From the NCBI GenBank assembly GCA_011009095.1, contig VTPC01003538.1:1-64000 (forward strand): DNA of 64,000 nt, in the 5' to 3' direction. This document shows positions 12,361-24,587 of this stretch, piece by piece. A model generated the notes under the pieces. It saw only the letters and a list, made by a program, of their open reading frames with translations, did no database searches and was not told the origin of the DNA. Origin of the DNA: Ignelater luminosus (taxonomy: Eukaryota; Arthropoda; Insecta; Coleoptera; Elateridae). How positions within the stretch are numbered: position 1 is the first letter of the stretch; each line of letters begins with the position of its first letter. Made by a program: the position numbers and the translations under genes.

Positions 12361-14170
12361 GAAATGATAATTTTTTCAGTGATTCTGAAGGCGAAATTGA
12401 GACAAATGAAGGACAAAGATTATTGTGAAAGTAATAGCAGTACAGATTCCTCAATATCTGAGGCAGAACAGGTGAGAATTTAACTTACTGCAGCATACAC
12501 CTTTTTACTGAAATTTCTTTTATTCAAATATCTCCTATCACATGGCTTACAACCTGGCATACACCCTTTTACTAAATATATTTCTTATTTAACTTTATTG
12601 TTTGATGTTCCTCTTCTGTGGTTTTAAGTCGTACAAATACAAAGGTTTTTGACGTACTTGTATTTCCTTATTTTACTTAATTTACAAGTAGATATGTGAA
12701 AATATTTTTATTTATACGACGTAAAACCAAAGAAAACAAAACATCACACACAGATGAATATAACAAGGTCAAACAGTTAAAAAATCTGTTTTTTAATTTT
12801 GCCTGTGGCGTATTATTTCCAATATTCTCTTGACACATTTTTTCTAGAGGTCTCCAAGAAAACGCCGTGCTGATCTACTAACATCAGAGAAAACATCTAC
12901 AAGCAGATGGAAAAAGAGAAACATGGATAAGCCGACATTGAGAAAAATACGCAGAAATCTATGTTCAAACTACACAAATAGAAAAGGCCAGAGAATAGAA
13001 GCAAGAACATTAGGATCTCAATGTAATTGCAAAAATAGCTGCCGAATATTGCTTCAAAGTACTGAAACAACTTTTGATTGCTTTTGGAGCTAGGTGATTA
13101 TCAAATACAAAACGGCTTTTTATTTTATACTATGAAGCAATTTTCCAAAAAACGAACGTACCCAAAAAAGACTAAATGAACAGTTTCCTCTTGAAACTAT
13201 GGTGTGTAATATTTTGTAAAAGTCAACGATGTTGATGTAAAAATATGTAAGAAAGAATTTTTTGCGGTTCACGGATTAAAAAACTCCCAAAAAAAGATAC
13301 AGCTCTTACAACAGCAAATGGGCGAAGTTTTAACCACTCCAAAAGCAGATCAAAAAGGTAAACACCTAAACCGCTTTAATAAAATTACAAAAGAGGCTTG
13401 CCAGTCTCTTAGAGATCACATACAGAGTATTCCCAAGTATACAAGCCATTACAACCAGAAGAAAATCTCAATAAAATTTATATTGATCACGATTTAACAA
13501 TATGTTCTTTATGCCATGATTATTATAAGCCTTGGTGTGGTGAAAGAATATTAAACCTGTCAGTCAAAAGAAGTCCAAAAAAATATTTTGTTTTGAGTTT
13601 AATATCGGCTTCAAACTTCCTACAAGCGACACCTGTCAAGTGTGTGATGCACTGCATGTAAGATTAAAAAACAATAAAAAATTGCAGATATTTGCAAGCA
13701 AGTGAAGACAGAAGGATGAAGTAGAACATGCAAAATGGTGAGATACGTACATATTATCATTCGACTTACAACAAAAGCACTTTCTGTACCTGATTTGGCA
13801 ACTGGGCCAGCTTTTTACTGGAGAAAAGCCTGGGTTTATAACTTGGGCATACACGGCTGTGTCAAAAAAAAGGATTCATGTATTTGTGGTCTGGAGATAT
13901 TGCAAAAAGGGGTAGTGATGAAATTGCAAGCATTATCTACAAACACATTAAAGATCGTGGCCCTTGTTCCAGACACCTAATTGTTTACACACACAATTTA
14001 GGAGCCAAAGCCAAAAATGGGTTTTAATAAGCTTGTGGAGACAGCTGGTTGTAGAAGGTATGTTTTATTATGTCGAATATCGATTTTTAGTGGCAGGGAT
14101 ACGCATTTTACAACCTTTCAAATACTTTTACACCATACTTTACAAGAAAATGTACGAAGGCCAAAAATAG
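12361..14170 (+). pseudogene. Broken copy of a multicopy insect protein family, with an intron
   Basis: The plus strand holds successive pieces of one protein family that I recognise as repeated in many insect genomes and probably transposon-derived, but cannot name. Seen in order: an acidic N-terminus (SDSEGEIETNEG, then ESNSSTDSSISEAEQ), an intron 12472-12847 (GTGAG donor, TCTAG acceptor) that joins AEQ to RSPRKRRADLLTSEK in frame, a basic and Cys-containing block (TLGSQCNCKNSC), VCKKEFFAVHGLKNS, RDHIQSIPKYTSHY, IYIDHDLTICSLC, TSDTCQVCDALH, then TGPAFYWRKAWVYNLGIHGC, MYLWSGDIAKRGSDEIASI and LISLWRQLVVEGMF up to YRFLVAG. The last blocks resemble a DDE-like catalytic half. Multiple frame changes and stops show it is dead. 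A second fragment lies on the minus strand at about 30100-30500. Confidence 0.6.
12472..12847 (+). other. Candidate retained intron inside the 12.4-14.2 kb relic
   Basis: Donor CAG/GTGAGA and acceptor TTTTTTCTAG/AGG flank 376 bp with stops in every frame. Removing it keeps the reading frame between the acidic N-terminus and the basic block. This argues that the source gene was spliced and that this copy was not retroposed from a spliced mRNA. Confidence 0.5.
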
Positions 14171-16134
14171 TTTGACTAGAAAACGTATTTTAGTTAAAAA
14201 TCTGCTGTTTGGTATTTTTATCAATCCTCTCGGTGCATCAGACTAAGGTCAGTTTAATCCAGTAAGTTAAATCTACCTAGATGTGAATACATTTGGACGC
14301 TCGATTTTGTGTCTGCTCTAGAATTTAATAAAGGAGATATTAGAACCGATTTTTTACTTTATAACACTCTGAATTTTGTTTTGGCTCCAATAAGACAATT
14401 CAATTTCAGCTGCTACTACCAGCACATCATTTTTCATCGTAATAAAACGAATGATCAGGTTACACAACTGACTGTAACTCACAGTCAGTTAAAAATTGCA
14501 GCAATCACCAAGAAGTTAGATGAATATAACACATTCGGTTACCTAGTTCAGTGTAAATTTGAATTTATGTACTTTATGCAAATGTTTTTTTCTAGTTTGA
14601 ACCCAAAGATCTTTTTTGGAGTTTGTAGGCTTTTGCAACATCTAAATAACGTTATAATATTGATTTACTGTATTTGTTTAAAGTTAAATATTGCATGAGT
14701 AAGAGTGTAACTCTTAAGCAGGTTGGACAAAGAACTTCATTTGTAACAATCAGAAAGCTAGAACCGCAGGAAAAAGTTAAAATGCCAATTCATATTCTCC
14801 TTGCAATAATTAATTATAAGAACTGAAGCACGATTCTATTTTTATGGTAAGTATATCAGCAATTGACATCAATGAAAGAATAGAATTGCAATGTCTGTTT
14901 GGTCATGCAGCAAAAAGAATTTTTTCATCAATAAATTATTTAAAGAAATGTGTGCTATAGTAAGCGCCAGTTAATTACTCGATGCTGATTATAATTAGCA
15001 CTAAATAGCATAAAAGGTTTTTTAAACTTGTACAGTATAAATCCATAAAAAATGAATCTTAAATCTATGGATCATAAGAACCATTTTATTTATTAACATC
15101 TCAAGCTTAAATTTGATCTTTTAAATAAAATACTACATGCAACATACAGATATAATTTAGAAAAATGAGAAGGTAGAGGAGAACATAAAGAAGAATAATA
15201 AAAATTAGAATGTAGAACTACTAATGACGACCAGATTTCCTGAAGATTATTTTCAACTCCAACACTAAATTTCAGCAAACAATTTTTAGTAACAGAAAGG
15301 AAACCAGAAAAGTTTTTCTAACAAACTGTTACAGCAATAAGAACAAAAAAATAATAATAATAATTTTACATAACATAAATTAGAGCAGTATGGTGCGAAT
15401 GCATTACGACCCTGCTCATGAACATGAAAATCAGCTAAAGTTTCATACGCTTGTTTCGAAACACGTACATATAGACGGTTCGAAGGTTCCATCCGCCCAA
15501 CGACCCTTCTTGGCTTGCAGCTCTCAAATCCTGCATTTCCAAGTTTGAATTTAGAGGTGTCCATCTGCATAATCTTACACTGTCTTCGAAATGATATCGA
15601 TTTAGTGTTAAATTGGACATCTAATATACTGCACGGTTTGCTATCAGTAAATAGATATTAGAAATACAACATGGGATTAAATAGAACCAATCAAAAACGG
15701 GGATATGATAAAATTATACATAAAGAGAAAATTGAAGGGATCCTTATATTGCAAAGATATCAGAAAGATGCCATATTGAAAATGTGTGATAAGGCATAAA
15801 ATTAAAAAAAAACAGCTTTGAAAAAAAAAATCTTGCTTAATCAATTTGAGCTCACAGAAAAGTTATAAATAAATTTATAAAATACTAAATTGTAAAGTTT
15901 GTAAACTTGTATTTAAAGTTGAGTAAAATTATTAATATCCAAATTTCTCAGAAAAGAAGTGATTTGAAATTGCTTTTTATTTACATCATTTCGTTAAAAT
16001 ACGTTTTTCTATAACTTTTAATTTAAAAAAGATCATTAATCTCTGTTTATTCAATTAAAAAATGAAGAGGCCAGCATTTTTTATTCTGTTTGCCTAAAAC
16101 TAAATTTTGCTGTGTTGGTAAAATTTATAAATAC
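14171..16134. other. No gene seen; includes receptor intron
   Basis: An open frame of 129 codons at 14309-14698 has no recognisable motif and uses an odd, Phe- and Tyr-rich composition, so I regard it as chance. The right part is intron of the minus-strand receptor gene, since its exon ends in a splice donor at 16134. No further receptor exon (TM6-TM7) was found on the minus strand anywhere to the left in this window. Confidence 0.5.
16131..16134 (-). other. Splice donor of the receptor exon
   Basis: On the minus strand the exon ends TTACAG followed by GTATTTATAA. Reading through adds only two codons before a stop, consistent with a real exon end at TM5, where insect beta-type octopamine receptors are known to carry an intron. 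Confidence 0.75.
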
Positions 16135-16925
16135 CTGTAAAGCATCCTCTCCTGTCGGTCAGCCTCAACGTAGATTCTGTAGTACATGAAAATCATGACC
16201 ATCCCGGGCACCCAAAAGCTGACGCTGGAGGATATAACAGCGTAAGTTCTATTGACGGTGAACTGGCAGAGATCAGGATGTTTCCTCCTGAATTCGAGGT
16301 TAGCATCGGTGGTATACCACTCCATTAAGATGGGTAAGAAGGATACTAGAGCAGGGCTGCACCAAACGACGGCCAGCATTATGGCTAACCGAGTATTAGT
16401 CATAATGAGGGGGTAATCAAGGGGTTGCACTATCGCGTAATAACGATCAACACTAATACAACACAAATGTAAAATGGAAGCAGTAGAAAAGTACACATCT
16501 AGCGAGCTCCATACGTCACACATGAAATAACCGAAAAGCCATTTACCCCCTGTTACTTCGACACTAAAATTAAAACACATCGCACATATTGCAACTAGCA
16601 TATCAGCTAAAGCAAGGCTAACCACGAAGTAGTTAGTGATGACCCTTAATTTCCGATGCCGCATCACCGAAACTATCACTAGTAAATTACCTAAAAGAGC
16701 CGCTATTATTATAAGAGCCATGACGGTCATTTTCAAAGCTATCAGAAAACAGAGTATCCAACTTTTTGGAGGCCAGTTTTGGTCAGTAGTAAATGCGGTC
16801 TTGTATGTAATAACAGAATTGCTGGCTAAGTATAATATGGGGGTTGCGTTGTTAGAGTTGTGAAAATCCGTGGTTAAATCTCGAGGACCTTCCGTTGAAA
16901 TGTCAGTGAACATTATTTTGTTCAT
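16135..16925 (-). CDS. Beta-adrenergic-like octopamine receptor, first coding exon (partial)
   Basis: A class A G-protein-coupled receptor that in insects binds octopamine at the plasma membrane and raises cAMP through Gs. The exon encodes the extracellular N-terminus (possible glycosylation at N26, NAT) through TM5. Visible landmarks: N80 in TM1 ([11 protein letters not shown]), D108 in TM2 (SLALADMLV), C136 before TM3, the amine-binding D143 ([10 protein letters not shown]), D160-R161-Y162, W188 in TM4, C220 in the second loop, the TM5 serines 232-234 and P240. It closes [18 protein letters not shown], which matches Oct-beta-1R more closely than beta-2R or beta-3R as I remember them; subtype is tentative. 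A GT donor (TTACAG/GTAT) interrupts the final Arg codon, a phase-2 junction. TM6, TM7 and the tail must lie left of the window. The ATG at 16925 gives a plausible N-terminus. Confidence 0.9.
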
Positions 16926-19900
16926 CTTGCGGCTTTGATTAGTACTGTTTGACGGTTAAAGTGCTCTAATGATTTTATTAACTTTAAATGCAGTCAGACT
17001 TCAGCAGGAAATTTTCAATTACTGCTTGCTTTTAACGCCGTGTTGATTTTTCACATTATTTTTGTTTATTCTTTTTTAATCGAAAAAGGAAGATTCCAAA
17101 CACATTTTTCAGAATTCATTAAAGTTATTTTTAACAATCTCATTTAAAATAGATAAATTGATTTCACGCACAACACGATGAATCATTTTTGTATTTAACA
17201 ACACGAAACATTTATTAAAATATTTTATATAATGTTGAAAGGAGTTCTTTCATTTTGTTAAATTATGGAACAAGAACGATGTATTTTCTTCCAGTACGTC
17301 TTTAATTAGTATTTTCCTTGCCAAAATTGAATTTCTGTTGAATAAAGGAAAATAACAATGAAAAGAGGCTTCACATAAAGTTTAACATTTACGGGAAAAT
17401 AATTCAGGTGTTTTCTAACCGTAGTGATTATACGGCCTATTCAGCTAATATCACTCGAACTTATTCGACCGGAAAATTTAATTATCTGCAAGATTAAGCA
17501 GTTTGATTTTATTTTTGTGTGGTCCGATTAAAAATTTACCTCTTCAGGTTAAGCACAACTTTTACTCGGTGATAAAACACTTTACTTCAGGAATTAAGTT
17601 TGATTATGTCAATCTTCAAGTTGCAGGAAGTTTTAATTGCAGTTTAGTAACTAACTGAGGTCAGCTAAGTGAACGGTGACCCTCCGGAGATTGGTTAGAG
17701 CTAAAAATGTTCTTACATTAAAGACCACAAAAAATACCACATTTATACAAAAAGTTTTTCTTTTCAGTTTCTTAATTTTTTTAAACGAGTAGTAAAATCT
17801 ATCGTTTAATTTACACTATAATTAATAGCTAAACACATTTGTTATTCGGTTTTTTAATTATTTAATTTTTTCTAATTAAATAAATTTTATTCTACGAAAA
17901 AAGAAATAGGAACACAGTAATTTTCATTGAGAGTGCTTGTTGCGTGGTCGTATTATTATAGTTCGATTAGCATGCGACTTTCCATGAGCAGACCGCGTGT
18001 GTAACTGTGTATTTAAAGGGCAGGAGCGACGCTCTCGCAGCGTCTGCGGCGTCGCTCCACCATCTCTTTTGGAAAGAGAGGGTGCAAGATATTACGGTCT
18101 TTTGATTGCTTTTTACCTGTTACTCTTCAACATTTTCAAGAAGCTATTAAAGTTTTTCTGGATGAAGAAGTTGTAGAAATAAGACGTTTTATGCCGATAT
18201 GAGATTGTTGTGTTTTAAGTTTTAATGTGTTTGGAACAAAAATTGTATTTATATTTCCACAGCACCGCAGCTTGAAAGCTTCCTTAATAATTTTAAAATG
18301 AAATGGAAATATGCAATATCCTATCCCTAAATTTGAAATATTTTATAAAGTAAACGTTTGAATCTTTATTACGTAACAGAGCAGACGATGTCTTAAAAAG
18401 TTTACTTAATAGACCTTAAAAAATATACAAAAAGAGAGAAATGTGTATTTTCAATATGATTTAAATTAACAAAATTAGTTATATAGACGACGCACCTATT
18501 TATGTAAATTTAAACATACTATTTTATTACGTAAGTCTGTTTGAAAGATTTCATCAAACAAATCAACTCTTTTGCTTGTATTTTTATTAACAAAAGGTAT
18601 AGAAAACTTTTCATCTAACTAAATTTTTATTGAATCTATAAAGATAAAAAAGGAGTCTTTTGAATTGACTGTGATAGCAACGAACATCAGAGCTTTTAGT
18701 AGATATAATCATTTTTATAGTACGGGTTTCTATTGAGAATTGTAATTAAAGTGTAGTATCCCGTAAGACATCTATAGTAAAAGCAATAGATATACGTACC
18801 TCTTTTACGTTTCATAAACGTACTCTGATACGGTCGAAACAATAAGTACAATAGCGTTCCAGCTCGCTCTAAACTGGAGATAAGCGGGTGTGACTGATTG
18901 TTGAAGCGTTTTTCACGGTACAGCCAAATAAAATTTTAACTCAAATGTCCAAATACAATAATTCAATTTAGTTCAAATATATTACTACAACAGCTGATCC
19001 AGCTGTCAACCAAGCTTATTCTGGCAATAAAAAGAGTTTTTAGATTTCTTTAACTATGTCTATTATACTGACCCAAAAACACTTTACAAAAACAAAAAAA
19101 ATAATCGAGGTCACTTCTGAAATTTGCAAGGTGCAAGTGACGATAATTCTATCTTGTGCCATCACTTTATTTGCTCATTTCCTGCAGCAGCACAAGATAC
19201 AGGCTAAGCACGTTTGCATTCGGGGGTAGGTGCAAAATATTTAGTTGCATTCATGCAGTCCTGTAGTTCAAGCCACTGATCAATATATTTTTAATATAAG
19301 GTTATTCGCCTTTGTAAAGTCAAAAAATAAAATTTTTGTCTTTCTTGCTCCCTTTACTGCGATTAAACAAAATTCGAATACCTTAAAAGTTAAATATACC
19401 TTTATTTCTCTCTATTTCATTATTTTTGTATTCAGAAGATTTTGTTGTTGAACTTCATATAATAGACGCATAAATTTCGTTCACTGACACTAAATGCAAA
19501 TTAGATCTGCACGGTCATTCCAGTTCATGTCGGATGGAGTAAGTAACTTTCCCCATCTTTCAACGCAATAAGGTCATCTTTCGGGCGAATAACGTGATCG
19601 AGAGAAACCGACGTCACGCGTTGGTCTTTGGTTCCCGCCGCTTTTTGCTCGACAAGTAGGTAAAGAAAAAAAAGAAGTCTGTCTTGAGCTCTCAAAATGA
19701 AACCTTGCGTTCCGTTCGTTATATCTCGATACCTGGAGATTCTTCCCTTTATGGGAATAACAGAAGTCGCGAAATCCTCTAGTTTAGGATTGAGTTATTG
19801 TGGTTATATCTTTAACCTACACTGAACACAGTTCTTAGGCGTGAAAAAGCGTCGCGTCTTCTAAGCATCAAGTATAAAGTTTTCCCCTGGTTTCAGGAAG

Positions 19901-20099
19901 AAATATCGCAGTTTTCGTCGTTAATTTAATATCATAGTCTTGTGACTGAATAAGATAATTTCCAGAAGGTATTACCGCTACTATAATTATCGTAAGAACT
20001 TTCCGCACCGTTCCGTCAAGCATTCCGGAACGTATCTGTACTTGTTTCTCTGGGAATCCCCTAGCCGGCAGCTGTTCGACCCAGTTTCATCGTATGTCG
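16926..20099. other. Upstream region of the receptor exon, no coding sequence recognised
   Basis: Mostly AT-rich. A local GC-rich patch with a hairpin lies at 18020-18060 and another GC-richer stretch at about 19500-20250. Both are candidates for promoter or 5' untranslated sequence, but I cannot assign them. Minus-strand GTAA donors occur near 17540 and 18116 and could belong to untranslated exons. Confidence 0.4.
18023..18058. repeat. Perfect 10-bp GC-rich inverted repeat
   Basis: GGAGCGACGC (18023-18032) and its exact complement GCGTCGCTCC (18049-18058) enclose 16 bp. It sits about 5-14 bp after a TATTTAAAG box (18010-18018) in otherwise AT-rich DNA, so it could be a promoter-proximal hairpin or dyad. 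Function is unknown. Confidence 0.6.
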
Positions 20100-20248
20100 C
20101 TTCAGTACGCAGCAGAGTCTATCACAACAGCTGTTCGTTAGTTAGTGAGTGTAAAAGCCAGGATAAGGGGAAAGTTTTGTGTTAGTGTTGATAATCAATT
20201 ACGTGTCCGTGTTATTATCGCCGGAAGAATTGGGATATATTATTAGCT
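20100..20248 (+). promoter_or_regulatory. Candidate transcription start and untranslated first exon
   Basis: In a GC-richer patch the plus strand has TTCAGTACG (20101), resembling the arthropod TCAGT initiator, followed after about 145 bp by a near-consensus donor AGCT/GTAAGT (GT at 20249). This suggests a non-coding first exon of a rightward gene. No coding exon was found downstream, so the assignment is weak. Confidence 0.25.
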
Positions 20249-20957
20249 GTAAGTTTATGTTTAAGTTATAACTATATTTTCGAAATTATCGAACATTCGC
20301 CTGCGTTCTTGATACGAACCATTTATGCGATCTCCATGCACCTCACAAAAAGTGGCTGCTATTTATTTAACTTAAAATTTTAGGAAGTTATTTTGCTGCC
20401 ATCGAAATCATAAAAACTTAATGGTTAGCTTTTAAAGTTTAATAAAACCTGTTGAGTCCGTTATACCATATTTAGCAACGGACCAGCTGTTTGTCGTTTT
20501 TTTACGTTTAATAATTTCTCATGTATTCATGTCAAACCAACGAATACTTGTAACATATTCGTTAGATTGTGATATCTTTAGAAGGCATTACATTATTGTT
20601 TAGAATATCTTGTACCGAGTAATCCTTAATGTGGGAATATATGAAGGTATAACAAAAGGGGGCTCCCTCATAATATTTTTGAATTATTTGGATATAGGTC
20701 ACTGTGCCATCGACCCTCCAGGTCGGTAACGTATATTTTCTGTACGTATAATCGATTATTATTCTTCTTGTGTATGTTTATATATTTACCTGTATTCGTG
20801 TTTGTACCTGAAACTTGTTATTTCCTGTTTATCTTGTGCCTCTTTGGTTTCTCTGTTGCAAACTCGTATTTAAATGTTTGTGATCATTTCGTTGTGAATA
20901 TATGCTCGATTATAACTTTACGTGTTGTTTCTTTGTGTCAAAACACGAGGTAAGGTC
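20249..20957. other. No gene seen
   Basis: AT-rich sequence with a 61-codon hydrophobic open frame at 20768-20953 that has no homology I can recall. Probably intronic or intergenic. Confidence 0.4.
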
Positions 20958-21349
20958 TGTTACAGAGAACAAAAAGCTTTGAAAAACATTTGTAGAGCTC
21001 CGCCTGCACATTGGAGTACGACAAAGTAAGTATTGTATTATCGATCAGCTGTCGCAGGTGGAACCCTATTTCTTTGTTCAGCACCGAAGACCAGGTCAGC
21101 CAATCAGTCTTAGGGTTGGCTGGTCTATATAGGTCAAAAATTACTAAGACTGGCACCCTCTCTATTTAAACCTTTTCCGTTATCAATTTCTACCGAAGTC
21201 TCTCTTTACGACCCGGCCTATTTTCCGAACCACCGAGTAAGCCTTTTTATAAGGCATATCTAAGTTATTGTATGCTACGTCACCTCCCGGGGTCACTAAA
21301 GCCCATTTTACACGTTTACACTGTTCTCACCTAACCTTCATAATACAAT
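20958..21349 (+). mobile_element. Candidate solo LTR, possibly with a leader remnant
   Basis: The stretch begins TGTTACAG and ends CATAATACA, has a TATATAGG box near 21124 and a GC-richer transcribed-looking part, then is followed by TGGTCACTGGAGACCCC, which is reminiscent of a primer-binding site. No second LTR or coding region accompanies it and no target duplication could be shown. Old fossil; family unresolved. Confidence 0.3.
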
Positions 21350-22030
21350 GTGGTCACTGGAGACCCCACGCGCTTTTTGCATCTGTATAACTTTGGAATC
21401 GTCCTTTCTAAAATTCCGAAAAAATTTGAATTTACGCAGAACAGTATATTTTATGTTTTGGTAAAGTATGATTTTTGTTGAATGTATTGTTTAAAAAAAA
21501 TTAATATGTTACAGGTATTACCACTGTACGGTGATCAATTCTGAACAATTACCTAGACGTAGACGTAGATGTAGAAAATGAAGTTCTTCATTTCGAAAAA
21601 ATAATAGTATATGTAGCAAGTTAAAGAGCCAGTTGCTAATATACTGTGAATTTAACAAGTCTAGACTTCTCCCATTTGTTGCGACCAACGTTAAAAGTAG
21701 AAGTATTGCATTGACGCACTTATGCTATTGAGAAGTGTTGTGTCGATGAGCAGCCTTTTGTTTGTGCATATTTATAATATTAGTTTGTTGTTTTAAGTGT
21801 AATAAGAACTATTTCTAGTAAGTAAATCACTTTATAAAATAGCATAACACTTAAAGTTTACCTGGTAATACATAAATGGGCTTGCGGTAGTTAGACAAAA
21901 AAAGTTTCATAAAGCTTCACAAAAAATTTTATTCTGTTTTGTAGGTTAGAGTTTCTACTTTAAAATCTATAATAAATCTTCACTTAGTTTTACCAATAAT
22001 AACATCTGTCTTCATTTTAAGGTTAAATTA
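21350..22030. other. No gene seen
   Basis: AT-rich; a short GACGTAGACGTAGATG micro-repeat lies near 21560. No recognised coding potential. Confidence 0.4.
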
Positions 22031-22528
22031 GAAATGGGACTTCGTATAAGCGTGGTAGTACAAGGAAAGAGAAACACGAACGATGGAAACACGGCAAGAC
22101 GTTTTTTTAAAGATGTAGAAAAGGTATCAACAATTAAGGGCATAGATAAAACTCTTATTGTACGTTTTTTCGCAATATTAAACAAATATCAAGTGGACAT
22201 ACTATAAATACGACAAAGTTTTAAAAGTACACGATAAAAACAGCAAAACATTATATAAAGCTATATCCCTGGTATTCTATGCCAGTAATACACGGGCCGG
22301 ATGTGTTGGACCATTTTATGTGTCCAATTCGACAGTTGTCCGAAGACGCTCTCGAGGCTTGCCATAAAGAGTTCATCACGTTTCGTGAACATCACACCCG
22401 GAAAATGTTAAAAGTAAAGTGTAATCAAGATCCTCTAATTATCAGACTTCGGACGCTACCAAAAAAAAATGTGGAAGTTTGTCAGAAAAGGCGAAATTTC
22501 TCCTTCGGAGACGTTGGTGTTTTTAGAA
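22031..22528 (+). pseudogene. Relic of a second multicopy insect protein family (NDGNTARRFF type)
   Basis: The frame from 22034 reads TNDGNTARRFFKDVEKV, then IKGIDKTLIVRFFAILNKYQ. A second piece continues IYSYIPWYSMPVIHGPDVLD, PIRQLSEDALEACHKEF and TFREHHTRK. The same blocks in the same order occur in an abundant family of uncharacterised proteins in insects and some other invertebrates. I know of no assigned function; amplification suggests a transposon link. At least one stop separates the pieces. The coding text stops making sense exactly at a GTAAGT donor (22529), so this looks like an exon of a spliced parent gene. Neighbours do not explain its role; it lies about 350 bp upstream of the pogo-like relic. 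Confidence 0.55.
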
Positions 22529-22882
22529 GTAAGTATGCTTTGTTTATTATTGTTTATGACAGTTATTTAAACATAGAGCTTTTCATCTAAAATTTAGTTC
22601 TTAGAAATTTGATACCTTTAGTGAACTCTACATGATAAATTACCATTTCGTAAATTAATATTGAAATTTCAGTACTGGATAACCTAAAAAATAAGCCGCC
22701 ACAATTTTTGCACATAGTAGTTTGAGCAGCAAATTCAAACTTTTGTGTGGGGGTCAGTTTGATGGGGTGTATTTGATCATTGAATAGATGATGGGCTTTG
22801 CTTGCATTTTATTATTATTTTACATTCCAATCGTTTTAACATCACCTTGTGTACAACTTAGATTTCGGTGTTTTCATAAGAC

Positions 22883-24587
22883 ATGTCAAGGAAATAAAAG
22901 CGTAGGTTGGGAGCACGGGCGTACAACGATTATAAACAGAAATCATTAGAACTGGCACTAGCAAGAGTTACTGAAGGCTGGTCTTTGCGCAGAGCTTCAC
23001 CAGAATACAAAATTCCATTTGGGACATTGAACGATAAGTTCCATGGCCGCCACGTTAAGAAGAATAGGGGTCAGACTATATTTTCATACACAGAGAAAAG
23101 TGCTATCATTAAAGCCGCCTGTACATGTGACGAATGGGGTTTTCCTTTAGACCTAAGAGATTTAAGACAACTTGCCAAAAACTTGTTAGATGCTCAAGGG
23201 TGAACCATTGAAAATTTCAAATATAATATGCCGGGGGTTGATTGGGTCTATTCACTTTTAAAAAGACACCAAGACCATATAGCACAAAGGGTAACTGTTA
23301 ACATAAAAAAGGCACCTTTGCGAAAAAGAAAATGTTGTATCGACGTCGAACGAAGTATCCTGAACAAGTTTGAAATTTTACTAAGTCGTCTGTGAGTATT
23401 ATGATATGTGGATCTGTCTCGGGGGTACTTCTACTTCCCTACGTTATTTATAAGTCGGAAAAGATGTGGCGTCAGTGGGCCGAAAATGGACCAAAAGGGC
23501 CACCTTGCTGTGACAGAAAATGCTACGCAGCGGGTTCTCGATTTAACAGAACGCGTCATGGGTGGATCGATGGCAATACGTTTACGGATTGGTTTGTGGC
23601 TTGTTTCCTGCCTCATGCAAAACACTTAAACGGTCGTAAGATTCCAATAAGTGACAACCTGTCGTCACATTTTACTGATGAAGTGATCTCCGTGTGTAGG
23701 AAAAATAACATAGAATTCATATGTTTACCCAAAAAACGCGACACATTTTTTCGGCCCTTCAAAATGGCCTGGAGAGAGGTCTTAACCAAATGGAAAAAGT
23801 CCATCCGGCGTTGACTTCCATTGGTAAGCAAGACTTTGCACAATTGCTGAAACATACGCTAACGGATATGAACAATAAACTTGATAAGAATAACAAACCA
23901 GGTGCTGTGAAGAGGGACTTAATTGCGTCATTCAATACAACCGAAATTGTCTCTTTCAATCCCAATCAAGTACTGCTCAAACTTGCAAAGAGGAAGGAAG
24001 TCAACCAAGTATTGGTTGATCATCTCAAACAAAAGAGATACACAAATATTCCATCTAGTCGCAACATCAAAAGAAGTAAATTATGTGTAGAAGCAGGCAA
24101 AAATGTAACTTTCCAGAAAGATGACAGTTCCGATAACGATGACGTAGAAGAGAACATAGTAGATGATAGCTCTGATGAAGAAGCTTCTGAGATCTGTGAG
24201 GAAGAAGTTGGTTATGTAGAAGTAAGAAGGGAAGATATAAAATTAGGAACATTTTTATTGGTACAAGTTTTAGGAGGAAGTTGGAAAAAGCAGATATCCA
24301 GGTACCTAATTCGGAGTCAGTATTTTAGAGGAATGGTTCAAGTTTTTATAATTTTTAGATATGTTGTTCTGGTTGACGGTATTAATGGACAAGAAATAGA
24401 AGTGGTAGGATTGAAATCCACAGAAGTGAAAAAGACTACATTCATGTTAGAACGTAACGATGAGTTTGTTGTTGAAATTTCAGATGTCAGATGCCAGACA
24501 TATCTGGAAATTCAAAAGCGAGCCGTGAAACCTACAATTTCCAAAATCCAGTGGATGTTAAAAAGATTTAAAAGTTTACTTTGTTAG
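22883..24587 (+). pseudogene. Pogo-like (psq-HTH / DDE_1) transposase relic, copy 1
   Basis: The parent protein would bind DNA through an N-terminal psq-type helix-turn-helix and cut with a DDE_1 nuclease, as in pogo, Tigger and jerky relatives. The likely original ATG is at 22883. Visible: ARAYNDYKQKSLELALARV, GWSLRRASPEYKIPFGTLND, a CENP-B-like second HTH ending VDWVYSLLKRHQDHIAQR, then VSIMICGSVSGV, KMWRQWAENGPKG, GWIDGNTFTDWF and PISDNLSSHFTDEVI (second Asp). The block normally carrying the first Asp (NYDET-like) is missing between IAQRVTVNIKKA and the YRRRTKYPEQV text, and the segment with the third Asp is also absent. An acidic C-terminus (SSDNDDVEENIVDDSSDEEA) precedes a terminal domain ending KRFKSLLC. 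Several stops and frame changes. It is nearly identical to 29252-30098. Confidence 0.8.

Noticed and set aside
14309-14698. 129-codon open frame on the plus strand
   Set aside because: No recognisable motif, composition typical of AT-rich chance frames, no splice or start context, and it follows a decayed element.
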